NCBI GenBank assembly: GCA_001931905.2
Contig: MSJI02000101.1
Coordinates: 1 to 64,000 of the forward strand
DNA from: Cladosporium sp. IMV 00045
Lineage: Eukaryota; Ascomycota; Dothideomycetes; Cladosporiales; Cladosporiaceae
Length of the DNA stretch: 64,000 bases
Direction: 5' to 3'
Below the pieces are notes generated by a model. That model was not told the DNA's origin and made no database searches. It saw only the letters and a program-made list of their open reading frames with translations. Shown here in pieces: positions 11,568 to 21,082 of this stretch; position 1 is the stretch's first letter; each line of letters starts with the position of its first letter. The position numbers and the translations under genes are program-made.

Positions 11568-12237
11568 GGCGGTAGCGAGTGTGGTGGTAGTGATGATGTG
11601 GAAGAGGGTAAGGAATGTATAGGGCAAGAAAAGCCCTGGTGAGGGCAAACCATGCTTGTTATAAGCATATCTTGGATTGCTTAGGTTTCGGTGGATAGTA
11701 TTCGCTTAACTGTTCGTGACAACGGCGGCGTCCAGCCCTGGCTTCATGTTGAAATTCGTCGTTTCATGTTTAGCAGCGCGTTAACCACGTTCGGCTCGTG
11801 AACCGGATTGCCTTGCGTCATCTCGTAATGCGAAATAGGCTATGTGTTGATTGAATTCGGAGAGAGATTTCCCATTCATCAGTACTGCTAAAGAATATAT
11901 TACCTTGTATCAAAAGAGATTGAGACGGTCAGACTTGATGGCGGTCTGGTAATGCCGAGGTTATCTTTGTCAAACACATAGCAATAGATGGAAACAGAAC
12001 TTTTGCTCACCGAAACTCCTCGTTTCTTGCTGAGTGACACAGCTACCGAATCCGAACATGCTCGTCTGTCTGAAACTTCACAGCCATCGACCATCTCCGA
12101 CAGCCGGGTGCGGTTGGCAACGATCCGCCCAAAAAGACTCGATTAAGCATTGCGCCGATGGCAACGACTCAATCAAGCAAAGCGGCGTTTCCCGAACAGT
12201 CCTCTAGACCAAAAAAANNNNNNNNNNNNNNNNNNNN

Positions 12238-12268
<31 letters not shown>

Positions 12269-12621
12269 CGACCACAATTCAAGCCAAACCGGCGGTCTTG
12301 CCAAAGGCTTGATGTGGCTTACCCTGGCTAACCGTATGTTCTCGGACTTGGTATGGGAAGCCCAAATGCCGATAACGAAAGTGAACGCGCGGGTCGTTCG
12401 AATGTTCACACAAGAAAAGGATTGTATCAGTACATGCCGATCTATGTATACCCAGCGCCTGCCTTGCTGTGTTCAAGCACCACCAGTGATGGCCGACCGT
12501 GTTTCTTTCTTCGCAACGCCGCGCCCAAACATGCATCGTGATACAGGGGGGATGATAAAAGCAATCAACAAACGCATAGAACAATATAATAAAACCAACG
12601 AACCAACAAGGAAACCCCCTC
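11568..12621. other. intergenic: GH62 promoter and DUF3405 3' side
   Basis: This is a non-coding stretch of about 1 kb upstream of the GH62 gene. It contains the poly-A tract and assembly gap described separately. No gene or RNA is recognised; the open frame crossing the gap is an artefact of the A-run. Confidence 0.5.
12211..12264. repeat. poly-A tract containing a 20-base assembly gap
   Basis: Seven A residues, then 20 N (12218-12237), then 27 A residues. The assembler broke inside a homopolymer, so the true length is unknown and more sequence could be missing. Confidence 0.9.
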
Positions 12622-15033
12622 TTAAGCCTCCCTCTCACTCACCCCCTTAACCGGATGCATCAGCATACCAGGCAAGCACATCCTACCCTTCCCACTGACA
12701 GCCTCAGGCCGACCGTCGAGAACGTACTCCGCGCCAGTCTCCTCCAACTCCTTGCCCGTGACGTCCTTCAAAGGGCCACGGTCGTCCTTGTCCTGCCAGC
12801 CGAGCCAGCGTCTGTAAAGCGTCTTGGGGAATTTGCTGGCATAGTACCAGCTCCAGCCCTGGAAGTTATATTCGCGGTCGTGGTTGTACACGCTATCCAA
12901 GCGCTGACCCCACTGCGCCAGCTGGTTGCCGTCGGCGTTGAAAATGGCGTCCATGTACCAGCTGGGCCATTTGCGGTCGTCCCAGATCGGGTGCGGGGCA
13001 TAGACGGCTTTGAGGCCGTGGTGCAGCGCCACGGTGCCAGGCCACATTTCTGCTTGCATGGCGCGGCCCTCGAGGTTTTCCAGGTGCATGGCGTGCAGTT
13101 GGCGGCGGGAGAAGCGGGAGAGGGTGTTGATGTACGTGCGGCGGTTGAGGTTTTTGAAGTCCTCGTGGTGGCGCTCGTCGTATTCCGGGTCGGCGTCGCC
13201 GTTGAACACGGGGTGCATGCCAGGAATGAAATTCCAGATCTTGCTGCGGTAGGACCATTCGGTGTTTTTGGGGTCCCAGAGGGGTTGGAGGGTGATGAGG
13301 TCGGCTTCTTCGCCGACTCCCCAGGTGAAGTCATCTTCGGACATGGAATGCGGCGGTTTGGGTCCGATTGGCGTCTGGAGGGTGGTGTTGTATGGCTGTG
13401 GGCCCCAAACAGGCTCCAAGCCGTCCTTTGCCATAGCTTGCTCAATAGTCCAGTCGGTGTCATTCAGCCACTGAGAGTAGGTGCCATGCGCCTCGGGGAA
13501 GTAGAAACGCTGATTGCGCTCCCACATGTACTTTCGGGGAGTCTTGCGAGAGAACTGCGCCATGGCTTCCAAGAACTGGTAGTGGTTGCCGGTGAATCGT
13601 GCGTCGGTTTCCCAGTTCCAGACGTAGTCGAATTCCGGGTGTGTCTCCATGAACCATTGCAAGGGCATGAATTGATGCCAGTACACCTGCCAATCAGTGA
13701 CTTCGGGGTACCAGCTTTCCATGATGCCTTCGTTCCAGAGAATGCTAATATCGTGGAACTCCATCGGAACCGAGGCTTGCAGGTAGTCTCTCCTGATCTT
13801 CTCGTCGAAGATGTTGGCATGGTTGTCCTTGATGTTGAGGAAAAGGAAAACCTGGTACTCCCCACCAGACAGCAGTGACAGCTCAGTGATCAGAGCACGA
13901 ATAGCCTGCTTGTCGTTCTCAGTGTAGTGGTAGCCTTCCCAGGTGCGAATAAGGAGCGCGGTCCGGTGGTGGTGCTGAGGCTTCTTCGTAGAGTCGACAT
14001 CCTCCTGAACTTGTTCGATCGGCTCTTTCGGCATTTCTCTCACAGGAGCTATGTCAACAGCCACGCGAGCCTTCTCTGCCCAACGTTCCTTATTCTCCAG
14101 AACACACTGATCTTGCAGCTTCCCCCAGCCAACAGACGACCAATCCGGCTTTGACAAGGGCTCCTGCCAGTCTTTGACTTCCTTGCGGTCTCCCTGTCCG
14201 AGACCGTATGGACCGTAACGGTGATAGCGGTCAAAGCATTTGCTGATATCCACGCCGGTAACATCAGCATCACCGATAGCCACGTCAGGGAACCCCTTGG
14301 GTAGCCCGGTATAAGCTTTCACGATATCCTCCGAACTCTCGTTCAAGCGCTTCCCACGTGGACCAACGCAGGACACATATTTTCCAAGCCAATTCTTCTC
14401 GTAATCTGCCGAGTCGTATTTCGGGTAAGGCAGGTACGGTTCGAGAGTCACACCCTTCTCGTCCTTGAGCTTGTCGACACCGTTGGAAACGTAGAAATCA
14501 TTGTCGTAATCAAAACCTTCCCACCTGTTCGGGTTGTAGTCCTTGTTGATGTACTCATCGTAGGGAGGCCAGTGCATGGGCTCGGGCGATTCGGGTCTCC
14601 AAGGCTGGATTAGCTCTTGAATTTGGGCTTTGACTTGCTCGTAAGGCGTATGCGGCAGCGGAGTCGGCGAGTAGGACGATGCGTGTCCTGGCAATTTCTT
14701 CGATGAAGAGCTTGCAGGTGACGCTGCGCCGTAGTCGACGTTATTTGACCCAGGCGTGTACTTGTATTCCTCCCCATGCGCATCGTGTGCGACATCGTCA
14801 GATCCAGCCTTTGCGGGTTCTTGGAATGGCACCTCCAATTCTGCCGCTGGCTTTTCCACATGTCCGTTTGATGGGTAATCCTCCTCGTTGCTAGACTTGA
14901 GGCCAGAAGAGTCGTACTTTGGCAGGTATCCGCGATACGAGGGCGATGACGAAAGGTAAGCGATGGCGACGAGGAAGACTAGGATGCCGACCAAGGCCAG
15001 CCTGCGCGGCGAAGTAAAGGGAGAGAAAAGCAT
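12622..15033 (-). CDS. DUF3405 type II membrane protein, glycosyltransferase-like
   Basis: A single exon encodes 803 residues. Residues 1-11 are short and basic, about 12-29 form one hydrophobic helix (signal anchor), and about 30-150 are a low-complexity, Ser/Pro/acid-rich stem. This is the layout of a Golgi type II enzyme. The remainder is the DUF3405 domain, rich in Trp and Tyr. It has a conserved nucleotide-sugar-enzyme-like core around TALLIRTWEGYHYTEND, the WNWETDARFTG acidic motif and the HHGLKAVYAPHPIWDDRKWP block. DUF3405 is a widespread ascomycete family without an assigned reaction. Glycosyl transfer in the Golgi is inferred from topology and acidic motifs. The start is the first ATG of the frame, just before the basic and hydrophobic residues. 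Confidence 0.9.
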   Translation of the reverse strand: MLFSPFTSPRRLALVGILVFLVAIAYLSSSPSYRGYLPKYDSSGLKSSNEEDYPSNGHVEKPAAELEVPFQEPAKAGSDDVAHDAHGEEYKYTPGSNNVDYGAASPASSSSKKLPGHASSYSPTPLPHTPYEQVKAQIQELIQPWRPESPEPMHWPPYDEYINKDYNPNRWEGFDYDNDFYVSNGVDKLKDEKGVTLEPYLPYPKYDSADYEKNWLGKYVSCVGPRGKRLNESSEDIVKAYTGLPKGFPDVAIGDADVTGVDISKCFDRYHRYGPYGLGQGDRKEVKDWQEPLSKPDWSSVGWGKLQDQCVLENKERWAEKARVAVDIAPVREMPKEPIEQVQEDVDSTKKPQHHHRTALLIRTWEGYHYTENDKQAIRALITELSLLSGGEYQVFLFLNIKDNHANIFDEKIRRDYLQASVPMEFHDISILWNEGIMESWYPEVTDWQVYWHQFMPLQWFMETHPEFDYVWNWETDARFTGNHYQFLEAMAQFSRKTPRKYMWERNQRFYFPEAHGTYSQWLNDTDWTIEQAMAKDGLEPVWGPQPYNTTLQTPIGPKPPHSMSEDDFTWGVGEEADLITLQPLWDPKNTEWSYRSKIWNFIPGMHPVFNGDADPEYDERHHEDFKNLNRRTYINTLSRFSRRQLHAMHLENLEGRAMQAEMWPGTVALHHGLKAVYAPHPIWDDRKWPSWYMDAIFNADGNQLAQWGQRLDSVYNHDREYNFQGWSWYYASKFPKTLYRRWLGWQDKDDRGPLKDVTGKELEETGAEYVLDGRPEAVSGKGRMCLPGMLMHPVKGVSEREA

Positions 15034-15559
15034 CGCCCTAGGTATGCAGGAGCCAAAAGATGGATGGAGGGCGTGCCGCTAAAGATGGTCGTGGCACAAG
15101 GTGTGCAAGGGCGCCAGTGATGGCTTTAAGTCTGAGCGCAAGGGCTGACACTATAGCTGCATCGAGGCGATGCTCTGGTGAATGCAAAAAAGAGAAATGG
15201 AACAGGAAAGGTGTCTGCTTACACCGGAGGAGTGAAGTGAGTGAGAATGGATGACGGGTGAGACTCCTAAGAGACGCAGAGTCGAGAGCAAGAGACAAAA
15301 GACGCCCCTCAGAGTCGTGCGTGTACACTCCTCCTGCTAGCACTGGGGATGTCGACAAGGGTCAAGGGAAAGTCTTAGCTCCAACAGCCTCCCGCTTCCC
15401 GCCGCAACCTAATCTTTGATTCAACTCCACATCTACATTGTTTCAGTCTAAGCCCGATTCGACAATAGATCGGAATTTGTTAAGAATATTGGAAGTGAAG
15501 TGAAGTGAAGCCCACGGCTTCTGACTCTTACTGGCTGCTACATATATAACAACGCAACA
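15034..15559. promoter_or_regulatory. bidirectional promoter region, DUF3405 gene / METTL25-like gene
   Basis: A 526-bp stretch separates two divergent genes. It contains four tandem AAGTG pentamers (about 15492-15511). An AT-rich ACATATATAAC lies about 20 bp before the plus-strand ATG, probably in the 5' UTR or core promoter. Confidence 0.5.
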
Positions 15560-17497
15560 ATGGCGTCCAACACAACACACATTGGTCCTGATAAACCACT
15601 CCCTCACTCGGACGACTTTGCAAATTCTGACGAATATATCGACGACTTACTGGAATTTGCTGGCTCCAACGAACTCTTACAGACGCTCTGTGGCGGCGTT
15701 CATATCTTGGATTTCTTCACGAGTACCCCGGATCTATATTCTAGGATACTACCGCAAGAATGGCGGGACTTCTTCGTCAAGCACGAAATCATGGACATTC
15801 TGGATCTGCTTATGCGGGAAGACCTGGATTCGATTGGTGAAAATTGGCAAGACGGACCAACTCCTCCACTTTCTCTGCTGGAATACATCCGCGGTGTGCG
15901 AAAACACTTACTTAACAGAGTTCCAAACTCATCACAATGCTCTCGCAACAGAGCCATGAAACCGACGCAAAAACTAGCCCGCCATGTAGCCGTCGGAATG
16001 AACGTCAAGAAAGTGCACGAGGTAGGCATCTTCTCTTCCTACGTGGACGACCTCACGTCCAAAATCTCCGAAGCCACGGGCCATCCCATCTCTCACCTCG
16101 TCGACTTCGGTTCTGGACAAAACTATCTCGGTCGAGCGCTTGCATCGCCACCATACGACAGGAACATCGTCGCAATCGAAAGCAAAGGCCACAACCAGGA
16201 CAGAGCTATTAAATACGACATCATGGCCAAACTCAGACAAAAAGACGAGAACATCATGCGAAACAAGAAAGCCTACCGCGCTGGACTCGAAACCCCCAAC
16301 TCAAGCAGCGTGCCACCCACCCCTCCACCCGAGACCAGCGAGCAAGCCAACGTGAAAGAAGCCTGCGAAGACGGTAGCGAATGCGCAGCCCCAGAACCAG
16401 CTTCCGCCCCCACCGAACCCGAAGCCAAAGTCCAACTCTCCGCCTCCGGCAAAGGAACAATCCAATACGTCGAGCACTGGATCGAAGACGGCAACCTGAC
16501 CAACGTCCTCAACCAAATCGTCGACCCCGACACCGCCAAACAGCAAATCACCCAAAACCAACAGGTCCTCCCCACCAACACCACCAGCACCACCCAACCC
16601 CAACCAGCCTTCCAAGAATCCCACCTCCCCCTACCTCCCACCCCCCAAGCCCAAAACGCCATGATAATCTCCCTGCACTCCTGCGGCAACCTTCTCCACC
16701 ACGGCATCCGCAGCCTAACCCTCAACCCCTCCGTCCGCGCCATCTGCCTCGTAGGCTGCTGCTACAATCTGCTAACCGAACGCCTCGTCCCCGCAACGTA
16801 CAAACTCCCCTCCCTCCGCCCCGCCGCGCACCCCCGCCTCGTGCAAGAAAGCACGCGAGGCGACCCACACGGCTTCCCCATGTCCACGCGCCTCTGCAAT
16901 TCCACCTCCCCCAAAACTGCCGCCGAAGGCACCCCCGGCGTGAAATTGAACATCACAGCGCGCATGATGGCCGTGCAAGCGCCGCAGAACTGGACCGCGA
17001 AGGACAGCAGCGGGTTTTTCCTGCGGCACTTCTACCGCGCTCTGCTGCAGCGCTTGTTCCTCGATAAGAACATCGTGCCTCCGCCGCAAGCGGCTGAGAC
17101 GGGGGGGTTGAGCCCCCTAGGCCACACGAGCGGGACGCCGATCATCATCGGCTCGCTGCGGAAGGCGTGCTACGCCTCTTTCCCCGCGTATGTGCGCGGG
17201 GCGATGGCGAAATTGTACCAGTGTCCGATCCGGGGAGAGCTTTTCAGGGGGAAGATGGCGGATGTGAGTGATGAGGAGTTGGAGGCTTATGAGGAGAGTT
17301 TTGCGCACAGGAAGCATGAGCTGAGTGTCGTTTGGAGTCTCATGGCGTTCAGCGCGGGCGTGGTGGAGAGTTTGATTGTGGTCGATAGGTGGCTTTGGTT
17401 AGGGGAGCAGGAGGAGGTGGGGGAGGCGTGGGTGGAGGCTGTTTTTGATTATGGGATCAGTCCGAGGAATTTGGTCGTTGTGGGGGTAAAGAAGTAG
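15560..17497 (+). CDS. METTL25/RRNAD1-like methyltransferase domain protein
   Basis: A single exon encodes 645 residues. An N-terminal helical region (residues 1-150) precedes a Rossmann methyltransferase with the SAM-binding motif HLVDFGSGQNYLGRALA (about 179-195) and the following acidic strand end IVAIESKGHN. The fold is interrupted by a long Pro/Thr/Gln-rich insert (about 235-360). It resumes at IISLHSCGNLLHHGIRSL and ICLVGCCYNLLTERL, blocks typical of the METTL25 family (Pfam Methyltransf_32). C-terminal helices continue to the stop. Animal METTL25-type proteins are predicted RNA or protein methyltransferases; the substrate of the fungal form is unknown. An ATATAA box and the sequence AACAATGG at the start support the chosen ATG. 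Confidence 0.82.
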   Translation: MASNTTHIGPDKPLPHSDDFANSDEYIDDLLEFAGSNELLQTLCGGVHILDFFTSTPDLYSRILPQEWRDFFVKHEIMDILDLLMREDLDSIGENWQDGPTPPLSLLEYIRGVRKHLLNRVPNSSQCSRNRAMKPTQKLARHVAVGMNVKKVHEVGIFSSYVDDLTSKISEATGHPISHLVDFGSGQNYLGRALASPPYDRNIVAIESKGHNQDRAIKYDIMAKLRQKDENIMRNKKAYRAGLETPNSSSVPPTPPPETSEQANVKEACEDGSECAAPEPASAPTEPEAKVQLSASGKGTIQYVEHWIEDGNLTNVLNQIVDPDTAKQQITQNQQVLPTNTTSTTQPQPAFQESHLPLPPTPQAQNAMIISLHSCGNLLHHGIRSLTLNPSVRAICLVGCCYNLLTERLVPATYKLPSLRPAAHPRLVQESTRGDPHGFPMSTRLCNSTSPKTAAEGTPGVKLNITARMMAVQAPQNWTAKDSSGFFLRHFYRALLQRLFLDKNIVPPPQAAETGGLSPLGHTSGTPIIIGSLRKACYASFPAYVRGAMAKLYQCPIRGELFRGKMADVSDEELEAYEESFAHRKHELSVVWSLMAFSAGVVESLIVVDRWLWLGEQEEVGEAWVEAVFDYGISPRNLVVVGVKK

Positions 17498-17525
17498 GAA
17501 GGGTGAGTCCTGCGGTGTGGAATGC

Positions 17526-17545
17526 TTTTTTTTTTTTTTTTTTTT
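17526..17545 (+). repeat. poly-T tract (20)
   Basis: Twenty T residues lie in the short convergent spacer between the METTL25-like gene and Ugo1. They are probably in overlapping 3' UTRs. No function is inferred. Confidence 0.8.
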
Positions 17546-17766
17546 CTTTGATGGGGTTTTGTGGATAGTGGATGGATGTGGTGGGAAAAGATGAGGCATT
17601 GCCGTACTTTCTTCAAAGGTCTAGATTAGATACATTACAGAAAAAGAGTTGGGTATATACAGCTTAGCTCAGCTCAACAGCTCAACAGCACAACGCCTCC
17701 AAAACACACATGTTCTCTCTCTTCGAAACTCCAACAATCTACACCTCCCGCCTACAATTACAAGAA

Positions 17767-19314
17767 CTAAAACTCACCCCTCCTACTCTCATTCGCCGGC
17801 CCCAACGACCCCGCACCCCAAACACCAACCAGACCCCAAAACCCGACTCTCCAACCCCTCACCAGTCCAGAGGCGCCTTGACCCTTGCGAATCCTGATCA
17901 TGCCCCTAGCGTCTTTGGTCTTGGTATCTCCCTCCGAGTACATGATACTGTACACCGTGCCTCCGATGCCGTGATAAGGCGCCGGGTCGACGATGAGAGG
18001 CAGATCCTTGTCGTTGTCTTTGAGGTAGTTGACCTGTGAGCGGCGGACGAGGGTTTCGAGTGGTAGGCGAATGAAGAGTTCTGAGAGAGAAGTGCCGAAG
18101 GAGGCGAAGGACCAGAGGTTCGGAGAGCTTTCGGGCGCGATGTGGAATTGACGGCGGAGGATTTGGGGAACAGAGGTGGAGAAGACTTGCGGCACGGTGT
18201 GGTAGAGGGCGGTGGGGAGCCAGAGTTTGCTGGGGATGAGGAGGGAGGGGAGGCGTTTGAGATTGCTGAGGACGCCGCGGGGTGGGTGGGAGGCGGGGGT
18301 GACGATGAGGCGGGTGCGGACGAGGTCGAGGGGAGAGAGCAGGAGGCCAGTCAGGCAGCTGGCCATGCCGATCACGACAAGACTTGCGAGAGGTGAAGGA
18401 GAGTCGGAGAGATCGAGGCCGGTCGTGCCGGCGCCGGATGAGCTGGTGATGCCGGGAGTGAGGCCACCGTTCTCAGGCCCACCAAGATCAGGAAGGCCGA
18501 ATAGCGCCAACAGAAGTGATCTCAAGAATGAATCTGTCGTCCTCAAGAGGATGGAATATAAGAAAGTGCAGTTCGTAGCTCTCCACAGACCCACCGCGCC
18601 TGAGGTCTCGTAAAGCACAGAAATGGCATGCATGACCGACTCGCCGCGCTTGAGAACAAGCTTGTATTCAGCCTCTGCATTATCCCGTCTGCTGCGAGAA
18701 TTGCGAGACGGTGTGGGTGTAGGATCCGGCGATGGTGAAGCAGAAGGCGGCGTCCGGCGCCGCTTCCTGGGGGACCGGCTTCGAGGCGCAGTCGATGTGA
18801 AGTAGTTCGGGATGTCATCGTCGCTCGCCTGCGAGCTTTCTTCATGATCTTCATCGGTCTCGCTGAAAGACTCGTAAGATCTGTCTCTCCTCCGCGATCC
18901 TCCCTCGCGAGATGACCGACGCGGCGAAGTCTTTCTCTTTCTCGGTGTGGCTGCCACTATTGCACCCGGAGGCAGCGCGACTTGGAGGATGGTCTTGGCG
19001 ACATCAAAAGGCTGGGCCATCAAGCAGCTGGCATAGCGCCATGCGAGGGTGTCCAGCAGAGTGCGAGTGCTTGTCCATGCCTCGCTGGCGGAGGTGCGAA
19101 GGTCGAGATCCAGGTCGGGCAGAAGTTCGCTCGCGTTGCTTTGGTAGGAAGATGGCGATGGGCGGGTGGGTCGCGACATGTTGGTGGAGGTCGAGCCGGA
19201 CGCGTTGTTGGGCATGGCTCCAGGTGCAGGGCCGATGGAGGGTGGGACGTAGTATGGGCGCAGCGGGTTTGGCTCTCGCGAGGGCGTCATGGGGAATCGG
19301 TCATGGCCGGCCAT
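17767..19314 (-). CDS. ugo1: mitochondrial fusion protein Ugo1 (outer-membrane carrier-like)
   Basis: An intronless gene encodes 515 residues with the Ugo1 layout. There is a variable N-terminus, then a degenerate mitochondrial-carrier repeat (WRYASCLMAQPFDVAKTILQV, about residues 91-111, containing the Px(D)xxK carrier signature). A long Arg/Ser/Pro-rich disordered insert follows (about 120-210). Further carrier-type helices include LLLSPLDLVRTRLIV. Ugo1 sits in the mitochondrial outer membrane and links the fusion GTPases Fzo1 and Mgm1 in yeast. The carrier signatures lack the full charged triads of transporting members, as expected for Ugo1. The ATG at 19314 gives the expected N-terminal extension. 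It faces the ferredoxin gene Yah1 across a 478-bp divergent promoter. Confidence 0.85.
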   Translation of the reverse strand: MAGHDRFPMTPSREPNPLRPYYVPPSIGPAPGAMPNNASGSTSTNMSRPTRPSPSSYQSNASELLPDLDLDLRTSASEAWTSTRTLLDTLAWRYASCLMAQPFDVAKTILQVALPPGAIVAATPRKRKTSPRRSSREGGSRRRDRSYESFSETDEDHEESSQASDDDIPNYFTSTAPRSRSPRKRRRTPPSASPSPDPTPTPSRNSRSRRDNAEAEYKLVLKRGESVMHAISVLYETSGAVGLWRATNCTFLYSILLRTTDSFLRSLLLALFGLPDLGGPENGGLTPGITSSSGAGTTGLDLSDSPSPLASLVVIGMASCLTGLLLSPLDLVRTRLIVTPASHPPRGVLSNLKRLPSLLIPSKLWLPTALYHTVPQVFSTSVPQILRRQFHIAPESSPNLWSFASFGTSLSELFIRLPLETLVRRSQVNYLKDNDKDLPLIVDPAPYHGIGGTVYSIMYSEGDTKTKDARGMIRIRKGQGASGLVRGWRVGFWGLVGVWGAGSLGPANESRRGEF

Positions 19315-19792
19315 GATGGGGTTGTTGTTGTTGTGGATCTCTCCAAGAGTCTACGTGACAGCACGTGACTGTGTGAGTGAAAATGATGATTGAGAGTAGG
19401 CAGGAACCTTGGGAGGATTGTGAGGTGAATTAAGCGGATATTAGGGGAGAGTCGTGGTGTAGTGTGTTGACGTAGGGCAGGGCAGGGCAGGGCAGCAGCT
19501 TGAAGATGCCTCTGCTGCTGTTTTGTGTGGAGAGAGAGAGTGATGAGACGCCGATGATGAGACAGGTCGACTTCAGCCAGTGCCACCACCCCCGAAAGCT
19601 CCGCCCGAGTGTCACCAGCGACATTTCTCCTCTACTAAGCAACAAAGTCATTTGCCCATACCACTGTCACTTTCAAGACCATCGCTCATTACTCATCCAA
19701 CGTCACTTCTTGATATTTCGCTCGAGAATCAATCCCACATCACCTGGTACAGCACACACAGCGAAACACCTCTCTCAAGAAATATCAAAATC
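19315..19792. promoter_or_regulatory. divergent promoter of ugo1 and yah1 with GGGCA repeats
   Basis: This 478-bp spacer separates two divergently transcribed nuclear genes for mitochondrial proteins. It contains four tandem GGGCA units (about 19475-19494) and a GTT repeat near 19321. No functional site is demonstrated. Confidence 0.45.
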
Positions 19793-20407
19793 ATGTCTCC
19801 AACACCTCGAATGGCCCTCAACGCCCTCTCAACCACCTGCACCCGCACTCTTCGCCCTTCCCTCTCCTCGCGAACAGGCCAATTCCTCCAATCCACCCTG
19901 CGCGCCCAACACCACACGGCCGCCCCGAAAAAGTCCCTCGCCGCCCCCATCTTCCGTCCCTACACCCTGCCCACCACCCGGCAAACGAAAACACCCCGAT
20001 CCGCCTTCTCCACCACCACCCCGCAGCGCCACGGCCACCTCACCCCGCCCAAGCCCGGCGAGGAGCGCCACGTGTTCTTCGAGCTGAAAGACGGCACGCG
20101 CGTGGACATCGAGTGCGCGGACGGCGACAACCTGCTGGACATCGCGCAGGCGAACGACATCGAGATGGAAGGCGCGTGCGGCGGCTCGTGCGCCTGCTCC
20201 ACGTGCCATGTGATTGTGCAAGATGAGAAGTTTTTCGACAAGATGGAGGAGCCGAGCGATGACGAGAACGACATGTTGGATTTGGCGTTTGGGCTGACCG
20301 AGTTGTCCAGGTTGGGCTGTCAGGTTGTTATGTGTAAGGAGTTGGATGGGTTGGTTGTGAAGTTGCCGAGTATGACGAGGAATTTGCAGGCGAGCGATTT
20401 CAGTTAG
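19793..20407 (+). CDS. yah1: adrenodoxin-type [2Fe-2S] ferredoxin Yah1, mitochondrial
   Basis: A 204-residue protein. Residues 1-80 are rich in Arg, Ser, Thr and Ala with almost no acidic residues, a mitochondrial presequence. The ferredoxin domain follows (HVFFELKDGTRVDIECADG onwards). The cluster ligands are visible as ACGGSCACSTCHV (three Cys in a C-x5-C-x2-C pattern) and the fourth Cys in LGCQVVMC. The adrenodoxin loop EEPSDDENDMLDLAFGLTELSRLGCQ is complete. Yah1 passes electrons from Arh1 to Fe-S cluster assembly and to haem A and ubiquinone synthesis in the matrix. The start is taken at 19793, the first ATG giving a normal presequence; 19811 is an alternative. The frame is open further upstream, but that part reads as 5' UTR. 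Confidence 0.93.
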   Translation: MSPTPRMALNALSTTCTRTLRPSLSSRTGQFLQSTLRAQHHTAAPKKSLAAPIFRPYTLPTTRQTKTPRSAFSTTTPQRHGHLTPPKPGEERHVFFELKDGTRVDIECADGDNLLDIAQANDIEMEGACGGSCACSTCHVIVQDEKFFDKMEEPSDDENDMLDLAFGLTELSRLGCQVVMCKELDGLVVKLPSMTRNLQASDFS

Positions 20408-21082
20408 GGGGTTGTTGAGAAAATTGGGAGAGGCAGGGACAAGAGATGAGCAAAGGATATGGTAAGGGATTATTTTTCGCTCAGGATATTCAACAGGTTG
20501 CATGTGTCGGGAGATTGCTAGGCCCGACGATTTCGGAAACATGCTTAGAGAGCGATTTGGAAGAGAAAAAAATTGGGAGGCATATCTGTACAGCCAGGCG
20601 TAACGGCAGAGCAACAAAAAGACATGTGAGAGTATGATACTGTACAACAGAAATATGACCAAGATACTACGCCACTCCGAGCGACACAGTCCCCGCTTCT
20701 TTTCAGCAAGATATGTCACATCTGGGTTAGAGAATCTGACTTCTGCCCGTGTCCCCGAGGCCCTGCTATGCATGGCAACACAGACGGGATTGACTGGCTA
20801 CCTAGCAAAACAGGTCAAAGCATTATCATTAGTCGAAGACTCTCATCAGGAAATTAGGTAGGAGACGGCGGCATTGCGGTTCCTCTGGTCAATACCGATT
20901 CGAACATCAAAACCGCTAAGATACCAGGGTAAAACAACAACCATCACTGATTCAACCCAAGAAAACCAACAACCCCCACCCGACCTACCCGAGACTACTC
21001 GCAAACACAACATAACCCCATCGAAAGACCCAAACACCAAAACACCAAATCCAACCCAGACTCAAAACCCAACTCACACCCC
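20408..21082. other. intergenic, nothing recognised
   Basis: This 675-bp stretch holds the yah1 3' UTR and the promoter of the RBR gene. The last 150 bp are strongly C/A-rich on the plus strand. No gene or RNA is recognised. Confidence 0.5.

Noticed and set aside
10455..11642. A 395-codon plus-strand open frame opposite the GH62 gene
   Set aside because: It mirrors the GC-rich third positions of the GH62 coding strand. Its translation is Gly/Val/Arg/Leu-rich without motifs, while the minus strand has a clear enzyme.
12150..12650. Open frame running through the N gap
   Set aside because: Open only because poly-A reads as lysine codons and N is unread. It is an artefact.
12655..13878. A 407-codon plus-strand open frame opposite the DUF3405 gene
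   Set aside because: Antisense shadow of strongly biased codons. The DUF3405 frame explains the region and carries conserved motifs.
19829..20773. A 314-codon minus-strand frame across yah1
   Set aside because: It covers the ferredoxin gene in antisense and its 3' flank, and has no family features.
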